This document shows positions 1-7,736 of a DNA stretch of 11,325 nucleotides, one piece after another. The position numbers were made by a program, and so were the translations under genes. The stretch lies in NCBI GenBank assembly GCA_021790375.1, contig JAJYEB010000029.1:1-11325 (forward strand), given 5' to 3'. The stretch is from Chloroflexota bacterium (GTDB lineage: Bacteria > Chloroflexota > Limnocylindria > Limnocylindrales > CSP1-4). Within the stretch, counting starts at the first letter, position 1; each line of letters opens with the position of its first letter. The notes below the pieces were generated by a model. It had not been told where the DNA came from, did not search any database, and saw only the letters and a list, made by a program, of their open reading frames with translations.

Positions 1-75
1 CCCGCGGCGACGCGGTAGAGTTAGGCCCCGCCCGCCCGCGCGGTTGGCACCGATGATCGACGAGGGACGTGAGAC

Positions 76-1611
<1,536 letters not shown>

Positions 1612-1614
1612 CCC

Positions 1615-1630
1615 CGGCCGTGGTCGGCCG
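1615..1630. terminator. GC-rich stem-loop between convergent genes
   Basis: The 24-bp gap between the TAG of the dehydrogenase (1609-1611) and the stop of the last transporter gene (1636-1638) is largely a dyad: CGGCCG, loop TGGT, CGGCCG. A symmetric 6-bp stem in this position could stop transcription from both sides. No T-run follows on either strand, so it is not a classical intrinsic terminator. CGGCCG is self-complementary and common in high-GC DNA, so chance is possible. Confidence 0.35.
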
Positions 1631-1635
1631 CGGTC

Positions 1636-2595
1636 CTACCCTTCCTCCCGGGCATACGGGACGCCGAGCGACGCCGGCGTCCCGATCCGGCGCCTGGCCA
1701 GCGTGGTGGATGCACCGGCCAGCACGACGACCGTCATGAGGTAGGGGAGCGACGAGAAGAACTCCGACGGCATCTGCACGCCGTGCGCCTGCAGGGTGAA
1801 GCCGAGGCTCGAGAGCGCGCCGAACAGGTACGCGCCGATCAGGAGCACGTCGGGCCGCCAGAACGCGAAGATGACCAGCGCGATCGCGATCCAGCCGGCT
1901 CCGGCCGTGAGCCCGTCGGTCCAGATCGGTGCGATCGCCAGCGTGAAGTAGGCGCCGCCGAGTCCGGCGAGCGCGCCGCCCACGACGGTGTGCACGTACC
2001 GGTAGCGGGTGACGTTGATCCCCATGGCATCCGCGGACCGGGGCGACTCGCCGACCGCCCGCAGGTAGAGGCCGAACCGCGTCCGGTACAGGTACCAGGC
2101 GACGAGCACGACGAGGCCCCACGAGAGGTAGACGAAGGGGTCCTGGTCGAAGAGGATGGGTCCGACGACCGGGAGCTCCCCCAGGCCCAGCAGGTCCACC
2201 CGGTTCAGCTGGTGCAGCCCGTGCTGACCGCCGATGCCCCACACCTGCCCGACGTACGACGACAGGCCGACGGCGCCCGCGAAGATCGTGAGCGCCAGCC
2301 CGGACACGATCTGGTTGACGCGAACGGTGATCGACAGGAACGCGTGGATGAGGGCCATCAAGCCCCCTGCACCGGCCGCGACGATCATGGCGACGATGAG
2401 GACGGCCCAGCCCGGGCCCCCGAGCTGCTGCGACACGAAGAACCCGGTGACGGCGCCCATCAGCATCATGCCCTCGACCCCGAGGTTCAGGACGCCGGAA
2501 CGCTCCGTGAGCAGCTCGCCCAGCCCCGCCAGGACCAGCGGCGTGCCGTAGGCGATCGCGGACACCACGATTGCGACGATCAGGTCGGTGTTCAT
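1636..2595 (-). CDS. BMP-family ABC importer, permease subunit 2 (NupQ-like)
   Basis: Inner-membrane permease of 319 aa from the branched-chain-amino-acid/BMP transporter permease superfamily (BPD_transp_2 type). It is hydrophobic almost throughout, with alternating membrane segments from residue 5 to about 305. The signature near the N-terminus, NLGVEGMMLMGA (about 37-48), and the cytoplasmic-loop stretch RTRFGLYLRAVGE are the elements expected for the second permease of nucleoside importers such as NupNOPQ or BmpDEFG. The ATG (2595-2593) overlaps the TGA of the upstream permease (ATGA, 4 nt), so translation is probably coupled. It is the last gene of the four-gene operon and ends 24 bp from the convergent dehydrogenase. 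The substrate cannot be read from the permease alone; nucleosides or nucleobases are the commonest cargo of this subfamily. Confidence 0.92.
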   Translation of the reverse strand: MNTDLIVAIVVSAIAYGTPLVLAGLGELLTERSGVLNLGVEGMMLMGAVTGFFVSQQLGGPGWAVLIVAMIVAAGAGGLMALIHAFLSITVRVNQIVSGLALTIFAGAVGLSSYVGQVWGIGGQHGLHQLNRVDLLGLGELPVVGPILFDQDPFVYLSWGLVVLVAWYLYRTRFGLYLRAVGESPRSADAMGINVTRYRYVHTVVGGALAGLGGAYFTLAIAPIWTDGLTAGAGWIAIALVIFAFWRPDVLLIGAYLFGALSSLGFTLQAHGVQMPSEFFSSLPYLMTVVVLAGASTTLARRRIGTPASLGVPYAREEG

Positions 2596-3716
2596 CGGCC
2601 CGGGTCCGCTTCGGCGTCCGCGGGTGCCACGCGGAGCGGTGAGCCGATCCGGATGCGGTATCGGCCCAGCATCTCCCCGCCGAGCACGCTGAACAGGATG
2701 ATGCCCTCCATGGTGCCCACGAGACCGGCCGGGAACGACGGGCCCTGCAGCGCGAACCCGGCGTTGGTGAGGGCGCCGATCAGGATCGACACCACGATCA
2801 CCGCCAGCGGGTTGTACAGCGCCAGGGCCGCGACGACGATCCCCGTGTACCCGTACTGCGCCTGCTGGAGCCCGCGCGGGTCGAGGACGTGCCCGAAGTC
2901 GCCGATCTGGCTGGCGCCGCCCAGGCCGGCGATGCCGCCGGAGAGCGCCATGACGGCCAGGATGATGCGCCTGGTCCGCATCCCGGCATACGTCGCGGCC
3001 GAGGTCGAATCCCCCATCACGCGCATCTCGAACCCGAAGCGGGTACCGCGAACGAGGACGAACAGGAGCACGGCAACCCCGACGCCGACCAGGAACCCCG
3101 TCGGCAGCGTGAACGAGCCGATGACGACGCCCGGCCAGGTCGCCGAGGCGGAGAGGGTCTTGCCGGTGGGGAAGACCAGCGCCGTCGGGGACGTCAGGTC
3201 GCGCCAGAACGACTGGCTGTCATAGATCAGGAAGTACATGACCAGCCCGGCCACGTAGTTCAGCATCAGCGAGACGAGGATCTCGTTCGTCTGCAGGTAT
3301 GCCCGCAGCAGGCCCGGGATCATCGCCCACAGCGCACCGGCCAGGACGCCCGCAACGATCATGACCGGGATGAGCAGCGGCTGCGGCAGGCCCCCCAGGA
3401 GCAGTCCGGCCCCGGACGCGCCGATCGCGCCCATGTAGAGCTGCCCCTCGCCGCCGATGTTCCACACCCGCATGCGGAAGGCGACCGCGACGCAGAGGCC
3501 CGTGAACAGCAGTGGCGTGGCATAGACGAAGGTCGAGGTCAGGGCGCCGGGCGAGGTGAACGAGGCGGCATAGATCTGGCGGTAGGTGGCGATCGGGTCG
3601 TGGCCCGACGCGGCCAGCACGAGGCCCGAGATGATGGCCGCGAGGATCAGCGACACGAACGGCAGCGCCACGCGCTGCCAGCGGGGCGTGTCCAGGCTGC
3701 GCTCGATGGAGATCAT
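2592..3716 (-). CDS. BMP-family ABC importer, permease subunit 1 (NupP-like)
   Basis: Inner-membrane permease, 374 aa from the ATG at 3716. Membrane segments start at about residue 17 (LPFVSLILAAIISGLVLA) and continue to about 348. Diagnostic elements are NIGGEGQLYMGAIG (86-99), typical of the larger permease in BMP/sugar-type importers, and the coupling-loop region RFGFEMRVMGDS (226-237). The C-terminus is a short charged tail. The start codon shares one base with the stop of the ATPase gene (TGATG), and no strong ribosome-binding site precedes it, which argues for translational coupling. A longer open frame extends upstream in the same frame, but that part lies inside the ATPase gene, is Arg/Gly-rich and has no membrane character, so the ATG at 3716 is preferred. 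It pairs with the 319-aa permease to form the channel. Confidence 0.92.
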   Translation of the reverse strand: MISIERSLDTPRWQRVALPFVSLILAAIISGLVLAASGHDPIATYRQIYAASFTSPGALTSTFVYATPLLFTGLCVAVAFRMRVWNIGGEGQLYMGAIGASGAGLLLGGLPQPLLIPVMIVAGVLAGALWAMIPGLLRAYLQTNEILVSLMLNYVAGLVMYFLIYDSQSFWRDLTSPTALVFPTGKTLSASATWPGVVIGSFTLPTGFLVGVGVAVLLFVLVRGTRFGFEMRVMGDSTSAATYAGMRTRRIILAVMALSGGIAGLGGASQIGDFGHVLDPRGLQQAQYGYTGIVVAALALYNPLAVIVVSILIGALTNAGFALQGPSFPAGLVGTMEGIILFSVLGGEMLGRYRIRIGSPLRVAPADAEADPGR

Positions 3717-5299
3717 CAGGCGGCCCCCGCCATCATCATGCCCAGCTGCTCGTAGCTGGCCTGCGCGGCGTCCACGATCCCCACGATCCGGCCCTCGTAG
3801 AGCACGGCGATCCGGTCCGACAGCTCCACGATCTCGTCGAGGTCCTCGCTGATCAGCAGGATGCCCACGCCCCGGCGCGCGGTGTCCACCAGCACCCCGT
3901 GCACGTACTCGGTGGCGCCCACGTCGAGCCCGCGGGCCGGCGAGGCCGCGACCAGCACCCGCGGCTGCGACGACAGCTCGCGTGCCAGCACGACCTTCTG
4001 CACGTTGCCGCCCGACAGCTGGCGCACGAGCGCGTGGGGCCCGCGCGTGCGGATGTCGAACTGCTCCATCAGCGCGAGGGATTGCGTGTCGGCGCGGTCC
4101 ATCATGAGCAACGGGCCCGCATGAGGAGCGTCCCGGCGATAGGACTTGAGCAGCAGGTTCTCCGTCACCGACAGGCTCGGCGACACGCCGGTTCCCATGC
4201 GGTCCTCGGGCACGTAGGCAATGCCGCGGTTGATCGCGGCGCGTGGGTCCCCGCCCCGCAGCTCCGAGCCGTCCACCCGGACCGTCCCCCTCGTGTGCGA
4301 GCGGAGACCGGCGATCACCTCCGCGAGCTCGCGCTGTCCGTTGCCGGCCACGCCGGCGATCCCCACGATCTCGCCGGGGCGCACGCTCAGCGACACGTCG
4401 CGCAGGACCTGGACGCCGAAGTCGCCGTCGGCGCACACGGACTCGAGCTCGAGGACGCCGCGCTGGTCCGCCGGTGCGGCCCCGGACCCGTTGGCGGCGC
4501 GGCGCACCCGGCCCGCCGGCATGTCATGGCCGACCATCAGCCGGGCGAGCTCCCGGGCGTCGACCCCGGCCGCGTCGACCGTCGTCACGGATCGCCCCTT
4601 GCGCAGGATCGTGATCCGGTTCGCGATCGCGAGCACCTCGGGCAGCTTGTGGGATATGAAGACCACGCTTCGCCCGGCCGCCACCATCTCGCGGACGCTC
4701 GAGAAGAGCTGCTCGGTCTCGGACGGCGTCAGGACCGTGGTCGGCTCGTCCAGGATCAGGATCGTGGCATCCCGGTAGAGCGCCTTGAGGATGTCGATGC
4801 GCTGCCGCTCCCCCAGGGAGAGCTGCCAGATCCGGGCCCGGGGGTCGACCTGCATCCGGTACCGGGCCGCGATCTCGGCGATCTCCGCCTCGACCTGGCG
4901 GGGCGAGTACCGCAGGCCGCGGTGACGCGACCAGCCCAGCACGACGTTCTCGGCCACGGTCAGGCTGTCGACCAGGCTCAGGTGCTGGTGCACCATGAAG
5001 ATCCCGGCACGCTGCGCCTCGTGCGGCGAGTGGAGGCGCGCCGGGCTGCCGTTGACCTGGACCTCTCCCTCGTCGGGACGGTAGAGGCCCGTGAGGATGT
5101 TGCAGAGGGTGGTCTTGCCGGCCCCGTTCTCGCCCAGCAGCGCGTGGACTTCCCCGCGCCTGGCGTCGAACGAGACGCGGTCGTTGGCGACCACGCCGCC
5201 CGCGAAACGCTTGGTCACGCCGGCGGCCGCCACCGCCGGGACGAGCCCGGCGGTGGCGGTTCCGGTGGACGTGGGACCGGCCTCGACGTGACCGCTCAA
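3716..5299 (-). CDS. BMP-family ABC importer, tandem-domain ATP-binding protein (NupO-like)
   Basis: Peripheral-membrane ATPase of 527 aa with two fused nucleotide-binding domains, as usual for nucleoside and sugar importers. Domain 1 is complete: Walker A GENGAGKTT (56-64), Q-loop region HQHLSL, signature LSLGERQ (160-166), Walker B ILILDEP (180-186) and switch His217. Domain 2 (about 284-510) is degenerate as is typical: the Walker A position reads AGNGQREL (Lys replaced by Gln), the signature LSGGNVQK (429-436) is intact, Walker B reads VLVAASP (catalytic Glu lost) and the switch His is replaced in ISEDLDE. The start is TTG at 5299: GAAGGAG lies 5 nt upstream and no ATG lies before the N-terminal domain. 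The first 24 residues are a Ser/Thr/Ala-rich lead-in. It sits 52 bp downstream of the receptor gene and overlaps the next gene by one base. Confidence 0.95.
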   Translation of the reverse strand: MSGHVEAGPTSTGTATAGLVPAVAAAGVTKRFAGGVVANDRVSFDARRGEVHALLGENGAGKTTLCNILTGLYRPDEGEVQVNGSPARLHSPHEAQRAGIFMVHQHLSLVDSLTVAENVVLGWSRHRGLRYSPRQVEAEIAEIAARYRMQVDPRARIWQLSLGERQRIDILKALYRDATILILDEPTTVLTPSETEQLFSSVREMVAAGRSVVFISHKLPEVLAIANRITILRKGRSVTTVDAAGVDARELARLMVGHDMPAGRVRRAANGSGAAPADQRGVLELESVCADGDFGVQVLRDVSLSVRPGEIVGIAGVAGNGQRELAEVIAGLRSHTRGTVRVDGSELRGGDPRAAINRGIAYVPEDRMGTGVSPSLSVTENLLLKSYRRDAPHAGPLLMMDRADTQSLALMEQFDIRTRGPHALVRQLSGGNVQKVVLARELSSQPRVLVAASPARGLDVGATEYVHGVLVDTARRGVGILLISEDLDEIVELSDRIAVLYEGRIVGIVDAAQASYEQLGMMMAGAA

Positions 5300-5351
5300 C
5301 GTCGCTCCTTCGCGCGGTTGCCCGAACGTCTCCCGTGATCTGCCCGGACGC

Positions 5352-6650
5352 CTACCCCGCCGGGTTCCCGATCACACCCTGGACGAACCAGTTGATCGAG
5401 TACTTGCTGAGGCCGGTCGGCGTGTAGACCGGCAGCGTCGTGCCGGCGGGCACCCCGATGGAGCCGTCCTGCTTCGTGATGGGTCCGGTGAAGGGATCGA
5501 ACGTGCCGGCCTTGATCTCGGCCTCCTTGGCCAGGATCGCCGCCTGCGTCGCCGCGCTCACCGACTGACCGAACGGGGCCATGATGACGAAGCCGTCGTT
5601 CAGGCCGCCGTAGTAGAAGTGCGTCTTCCAGGTGCCGTTCATCGCGGCCGCGATGTCGTTGATGTAGTAGGGACCCCAGTTGTACGTGGTCGCCGTCAGC
5701 CAGGCGGCCGGGGCGAAGGACTCCTGGTTGGAGTCGTACCCGGTCCACTTGAGGCCGGCGGCCGCCGCGACCTGCCCGGTCGTCGGGCTGTCCTGGCCGT
5801 CACCGAGGACGTCCACGCCGGCGGCGACGAGGCTCTCCGCCGCCTGCCGTTCCTTGGCTGGATCGAACCACGTGTTCGTCCAGACCACGCGCACCGTCGC
5901 GTTCGGGTTCATCGAGCGCGCCCCCATCGTGAAGGCGTCGATCTCGCGGATGACCTCGGGGATCGGGTAGGGAGCCACGAAGCCGATCTTGCCGTTCTTG
6001 GTGGCGGCGCCGGCGGCCATGCCCGAGAGGTAGTCACCGTTCTCGCCCGCGCCGTAGTACTCGGCGAGGTTCGGAAGCTGCTCGGTGCCCGTCGCCTGCT
6101 CGAACAGGACGTTCGGGTGCGCCTTGGCCGCGGCCACCAGCGTGTCCTGGTAGCCGAAGGACGTCGCGAAGATGATGTTCGCGCCCTGGTTGATCAGCTG
6201 GGTGACCACCTGCGCGGCCTGCGGTCCCTCGGGCACGTTCTCCTTGTACATGGTCTGCACGCGCCCGCCGAAGGCGGCCTGCACGGCCAGGCGCCCGACC
6301 TCGTGGGCGTGCGTCCAGCCGGCGTCGCTCGGGGCGCCGACGTAGATGAACGCCGCCTTGTAGGGATTGCTCGTCGTCCACTTGCTCAGGGCATCCGCCG
6401 TGAGAACGGGCGACGGCATCGCCCCCGTCGCCGCCGACGCCGCCGGAGCCGTGGACGCCGCCGCGGCCGAAGCCGCCGGCGCCGCGGCGGATGCCGGCGC
6501 CGCCACCGACGCTGCCGGCGCTGCCGACGCCGGCGCTGCCGACGCCGGCGCTGCCGGCGCAGTCGTGGCAGCCGAGCCACAGCCCGCGGCAAGCGCTGCA
6601 ACCAACCCAATCGCGACCACCGAGCGTGTCGCACGCATAGTCCCGCTCAA
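5352..6650 (-). CDS. BMP-family substrate-binding lipoprotein
   Basis: Extracytoplasmic receptor of the importer, 432 aa from a TTG start. It has a basic N-terminus, a hydrophobic stretch SVVAIGLVAALAAG and a lipobox LAAGC with the acylated Cys at residue 24. A very long Ala/Pro/Ser-rich tether (about 25-75) follows, then the BMP (PnrA/Med-like) domain, starting at KAAFIYVGAPSDAGW. Typical later stretches are EGPQAAQVVTQLINQGANII, GENGDYLSGMAAGAATKNGK and FVAPYPIPEVIREIDAF. Family members bind purine nucleosides and related ligands; the ligand here is unknown. Start choice: AGGAGG (6663-6658 on this strand) lies 7 nt before TTG 6650 and 4 nt before an in-frame GTG at 6653, but 19 nt before the first ATG (6638). 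TTG is therefore preferred. The lipobox is intact with any of the three. It is the first gene of the operon, behind a leader of about 440 nt if the promoter near 7098-7134 is right. Confidence 0.93.
   Translation of the reverse strand: MSGTMRATRSVVAIGLVAALAAGCGSAATTAPAAPASAAPASAAPAASVAAPASAAAPAASAAAASTAPAASAATGAMPSPVLTADALSKWTTSNPYKAAFIYVGAPSDAGWTHAHEVGRLAVQAAFGGRVQTMYKENVPEGPQAAQVVTQLINQGANIIFATSFGYQDTLVAAAKAHPNVLFEQATGTEQLPNLAEYYGAGENGDYLSGMAAGAATKNGKIGFVAPYPIPEVIREIDAFTMGARSMNPNATVRVVWTNTWFDPAKERQAAESLVAAGVDVLGDGQDSPTTGQVAAAAGLKWTGYDSNQESFAPAAWLTATTYNWGPYYINDIAAAMNGTWKTHFYYGGLNDGFVIMAPFGQSVSAATQAAILAKEAEIKAGTFDPFTGPITKQDGSIGVPAGTTLPVYTPTGLSKYSINWFVQGVIGNPAG
6520..6549 (-). repeat. 15-bp tandem repeat inside the lipoprotein linker
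   Basis: GCTGCCGACGCCGGC occurs twice in perfect tandem (6520-6534 and 6535-6549), with partial copies on both sides. On the minus strand it encodes repeats of the type ASAAP in the tether behind the lipidated Cys. The surrounding 6420-6600 is low-complexity coding DNA rich in Ala, Pro and Ser codons. Slippage-prone tether length variation is the likely consequence. Confidence 0.75.
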
Positions 6651-6657
6651 CACTCCG

Positions 6658-6663
6658 CCTCCT
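6658..6663 (-). promoter_or_regulatory. ribosome-binding site that sets the lipoprotein start
   Basis: On the minus strand this reads AGGAGG, a perfect Shine-Dalgarno core. It is 7 nt from the TTG at 6650 and 4 nt from the GTG at 6653, but 19 nt from the first ATG at 6638. It therefore favours a non-ATG start. Confidence 0.7.
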
Positions 6664-7063
6664 GGTACGTGAACACCGTGGCCTCCGCGGTGACTGCAGC
6701 CACCCCGGCTCTTCGAGTGTGTGTCGCGCATCCGGCCGCGCTCCTCCTCGGCGTCGGGGCCGGTCCTCCTCGCCTGCTCCCGGGCAACCCGGTCGGTCAG
6801 CGGCTGTGCCACCTCCTCTCGATCATGACGCGGCCGACGGGTCGGTGTCGAGAGTGGTCCGGCGCGCAGCGTCGGAGCCATGCTGACATCTCACGGCCCG
6901 CGCCGTGCAGTCAGTCCGCAGCGTCTTCGCTGACCGCGTGGCCCGCCCCTGCCGTCGCGCGCCGGGCAGCACGCCACGAGCACGCGACCGCGGCAGTGCC
7001 GAGAGGGAGGTGCGCGATCCGGGACCGGTCCGAACCGTCTCCACGAGCGATCGCTCCATCGGG

Positions 7064-7088
7064 CAGACGCTAGTCATCCGACATCCTG
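7064..7088 (-). promoter_or_regulatory. putative operator/leader element, copy A (transporter side)
   Basis: One of three copies of a 25-bp element. In the + direction it starts CAGACGCTAGTCATCCG and continues ACATCCTG. It matches copy B at 22 of 25 and copy C (inverted) at 22 of 25 positions. The core is an imperfect inverted repeat: on the minus strand CGGATG, 5 nt, CGTCTG, which pairs as RNA with two G-U pairs. It begins 9 nt downstream of the putative -10 of the transporter-facing promoter, so it would overlap the start of transcription. Binding by the neighbouring GntR protein is inferred, not shown. Confidence 0.6.
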
Positions 7089-7097
7089 CGGATCCTT

Positions 7098-7134
7098 CTT
7101 ATGGCACCTGCCGCCGACCCTCCCCAAGTGCCAT
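7098..7134 (-). promoter_or_regulatory. putative promoter of the transporter operon
   Basis: On the minus strand: ATGGCAC (7134-7128), TTGGGG as -35 (7127-7122), an 18-nt spacer, and CATAAG as -10 (7103-7098). The same arrangement with the same spacing occurs on the + strand in front of gntR, while the spacer sequences differ. That conservation pattern supports a promoter rather than a plain repeat. Match to sigma-70 consensus is modest (TTG of the -35, four of six at -10). The predicted start is near 7091, giving a leader of about 440 nt before the TTG at 6650. Confidence 0.5.
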
Positions 7135-7169
7135 CCGGCACGTTGTTCCCCGGGGTCCCCGGACGCGCG

Positions 7170-7238
7170 CCTGCCGTCCAGTCGGGACCTGCCATCCAGC
7201 TGGGATCTGCCGTCCAGTCGGGACCTGCCGTCCAAGGA
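7170..7238. repeat. 18-bp tandem repeat, about 3.8 copies
   Basis: Units start at 7170, 7188, 7206 and 7224. Units 1 and 3 differ only in the first base (CCTGCCGTCCAGTCGGGA against T at position 1). Unit 2 has three further changes, and unit 4 keeps the first 12 bases, then diverges after TCCA. It lies between elements A and B in non-coding DNA. The function is unknown; it could be a slippage product or a spacer-length element. Confidence 0.8.
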
Positions 7239-7344
7239 CGGGGCCCGTCGTGCCCCTTCGGCCGAGGGACCCCGCGGCGGCCTGGACCACGGCCGGGTCG
7301 CCGGCCCGGAGGCGTGAGCCCGGTGCAGTGGAGACACGTCACCG

Positions 7345-7389
7345 TCACCGACCTTGGTGTCGTGGTGTCAGACGCCAGTCATCTGACAT
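7345..7389 (-). other. possible 14-codon leader ORF in element B
   Basis: On the minus strand, AGGAG (7401-7397) is followed after 7 nt by ATG at 7389 and a short frame MSDDWRLTPRHQGR ending in TGA at 7345. The first codons are shared with the equivalent frames in copies A (MSDD then stop, with AGAAGG 9 nt upstream) and C. I list it because a good ribosome-binding site and third-position differences are visible. It is too short to call as a gene. Confidence 0.2.
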
Positions 7390-7393
7390 CCAG
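7369..7393 (-). promoter_or_regulatory. putative operator/leader element, copy B (middle)
   Basis: Second copy of the 25-bp element, in the same orientation as copy A: CAGACGCCAGTCATCTG then ACATCCAG. It is part of a longer perfect inverted repeat, TGTCAGA (7366-7372) with TCTGACA (7382-7388). On the minus strand a TATAGT hexamer (7412-7407) lies upstream, but there is no ATGGCACTTGGGG block, so any promoter here is different or lost. It sits almost midway: 305 bp from copy A and about 300 bp from copy C. Confidence 0.55.
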
Positions 7394-7623
7394 CGGCTCC
7401 TGTGGCACTATACCCCTCGCGTCGCGCGGTTCCCGGGTCCTTCCGGGTAGGCCGTGGGCGAATGCGTGCGACGCCGCGAACGGGCGCGGGCCGCGGTGAA
7501 CGCGTCGGGCACGCCCACGGTCGGCAGCGATGTCCGCGCGACCGGGCGGAACCGCGGGGCGGTCTCGATCGCGACCGGGACAGGGGCGTCGAAGCCCGGG
7601 CCGGGACGAGGTTCGGGCAAGGG

Positions 7624-7665
7624 GCCGAATGGCACTTGGGGTGGCGTGCCGGTTGTGACTACAAG
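7624..7665 (+). promoter_or_regulatory. putative promoter of the gntR-transcarbamylase operon
   Basis: The + strand reads GCCGAATGGCACTTGGGG (7624-7641), an 18-nt spacer, then TACAAG (7660-7665). The first 18 bases match the transporter-side module at 17 of 18 positions, and TTGGGG to the -10 spacing is identical (18). The predicted start is near 7672, inside element C and about 65 nt before the gntR ATG. The overall sigma-70 match is modest. Confidence 0.5.
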
Positions 7666-7667
7666 AA

Positions 7668-7692
7668 CAGGATGTCAGACGACGAGCGTCTG
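7668..7692 (+). promoter_or_regulatory. putative operator/leader element, copy C (gntR side)
   Basis: Third copy, inverted relative to A and B: CAGGATGT then CAGACGACGAGCGTCTG. The dyad is perfect here: CAGACG (7676-7681), 5-nt loop, CGTCTG (7687-7692). It begins 2 nt after the putative -10 and ends 44 nt before the gntR start, an ideal place for autorepression. Against copy A there are three differences in 25 positions, and against copy B four. Confidence 0.6.
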
Positions 7693-7736
7693 GCGCCGGG
7701 ACAGTACGCGGGACAGGTGCACCGGGAGGCACGCGG

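Larger units (their letters stand above)
6651..7736. other. 1.09-kb gene-free divergent control region
   Basis: I see no convincing protein-coding gene between the transporter operon and gntR. The open frames here are Arg/Pro-rich, have no recognisable domains, and several run on both strands at once, as expected for GC-rich DNA. It contains three related 25-bp elements, two promoter-like modules, an 18-bp tandem repeat and a short dyad (GGGGC, 7-nt loop, GCCCC, 7240-7256). It also holds two perfect palindromes in the transporter leader: GAGCGATCGCTC (7045-7056) and GGACCGGTCC (7022-7031). A short match to the element core, CTGACATC, lies at 6883-6890. The part 6664-7063, which would be the transporter leader, matches no riboswitch that I recognise. 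Confidence 0.8.

Noticed and set aside
1..18. Five open codons ending in TAG, possibly the tail of an upstream + strand gene.
   Set aside because: Five codons are too few to support any call.
7101..7635. TGGCAC, the -24 box of sigma-54 promoters, occurs at several places in the control region.
   Set aside because: None has TTGC at the required -12 spacing. The GntR regulator is also not a sigma-54 activator type.
7408..7635. Possible 75-codon minus-strand gene between elements B and C.
   Set aside because: It has a GTG start with no ribosome-binding site, Pro/Arg-rich composition and no recognisable domain, and it overlaps the promoter module.
7064..7692. Copies A and C as terminal inverted repeats of a 629-bp mobile element (ends CAGACGCT and AGCGTCTG).
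   Set aside because: The flanks show no target-site duplication, there is no transposase, and a third copy lies inside. The shared promoter-like part lies internal to the ends with exact spacing. Regulation explains the pattern better, though a miniature element is not fully excluded.
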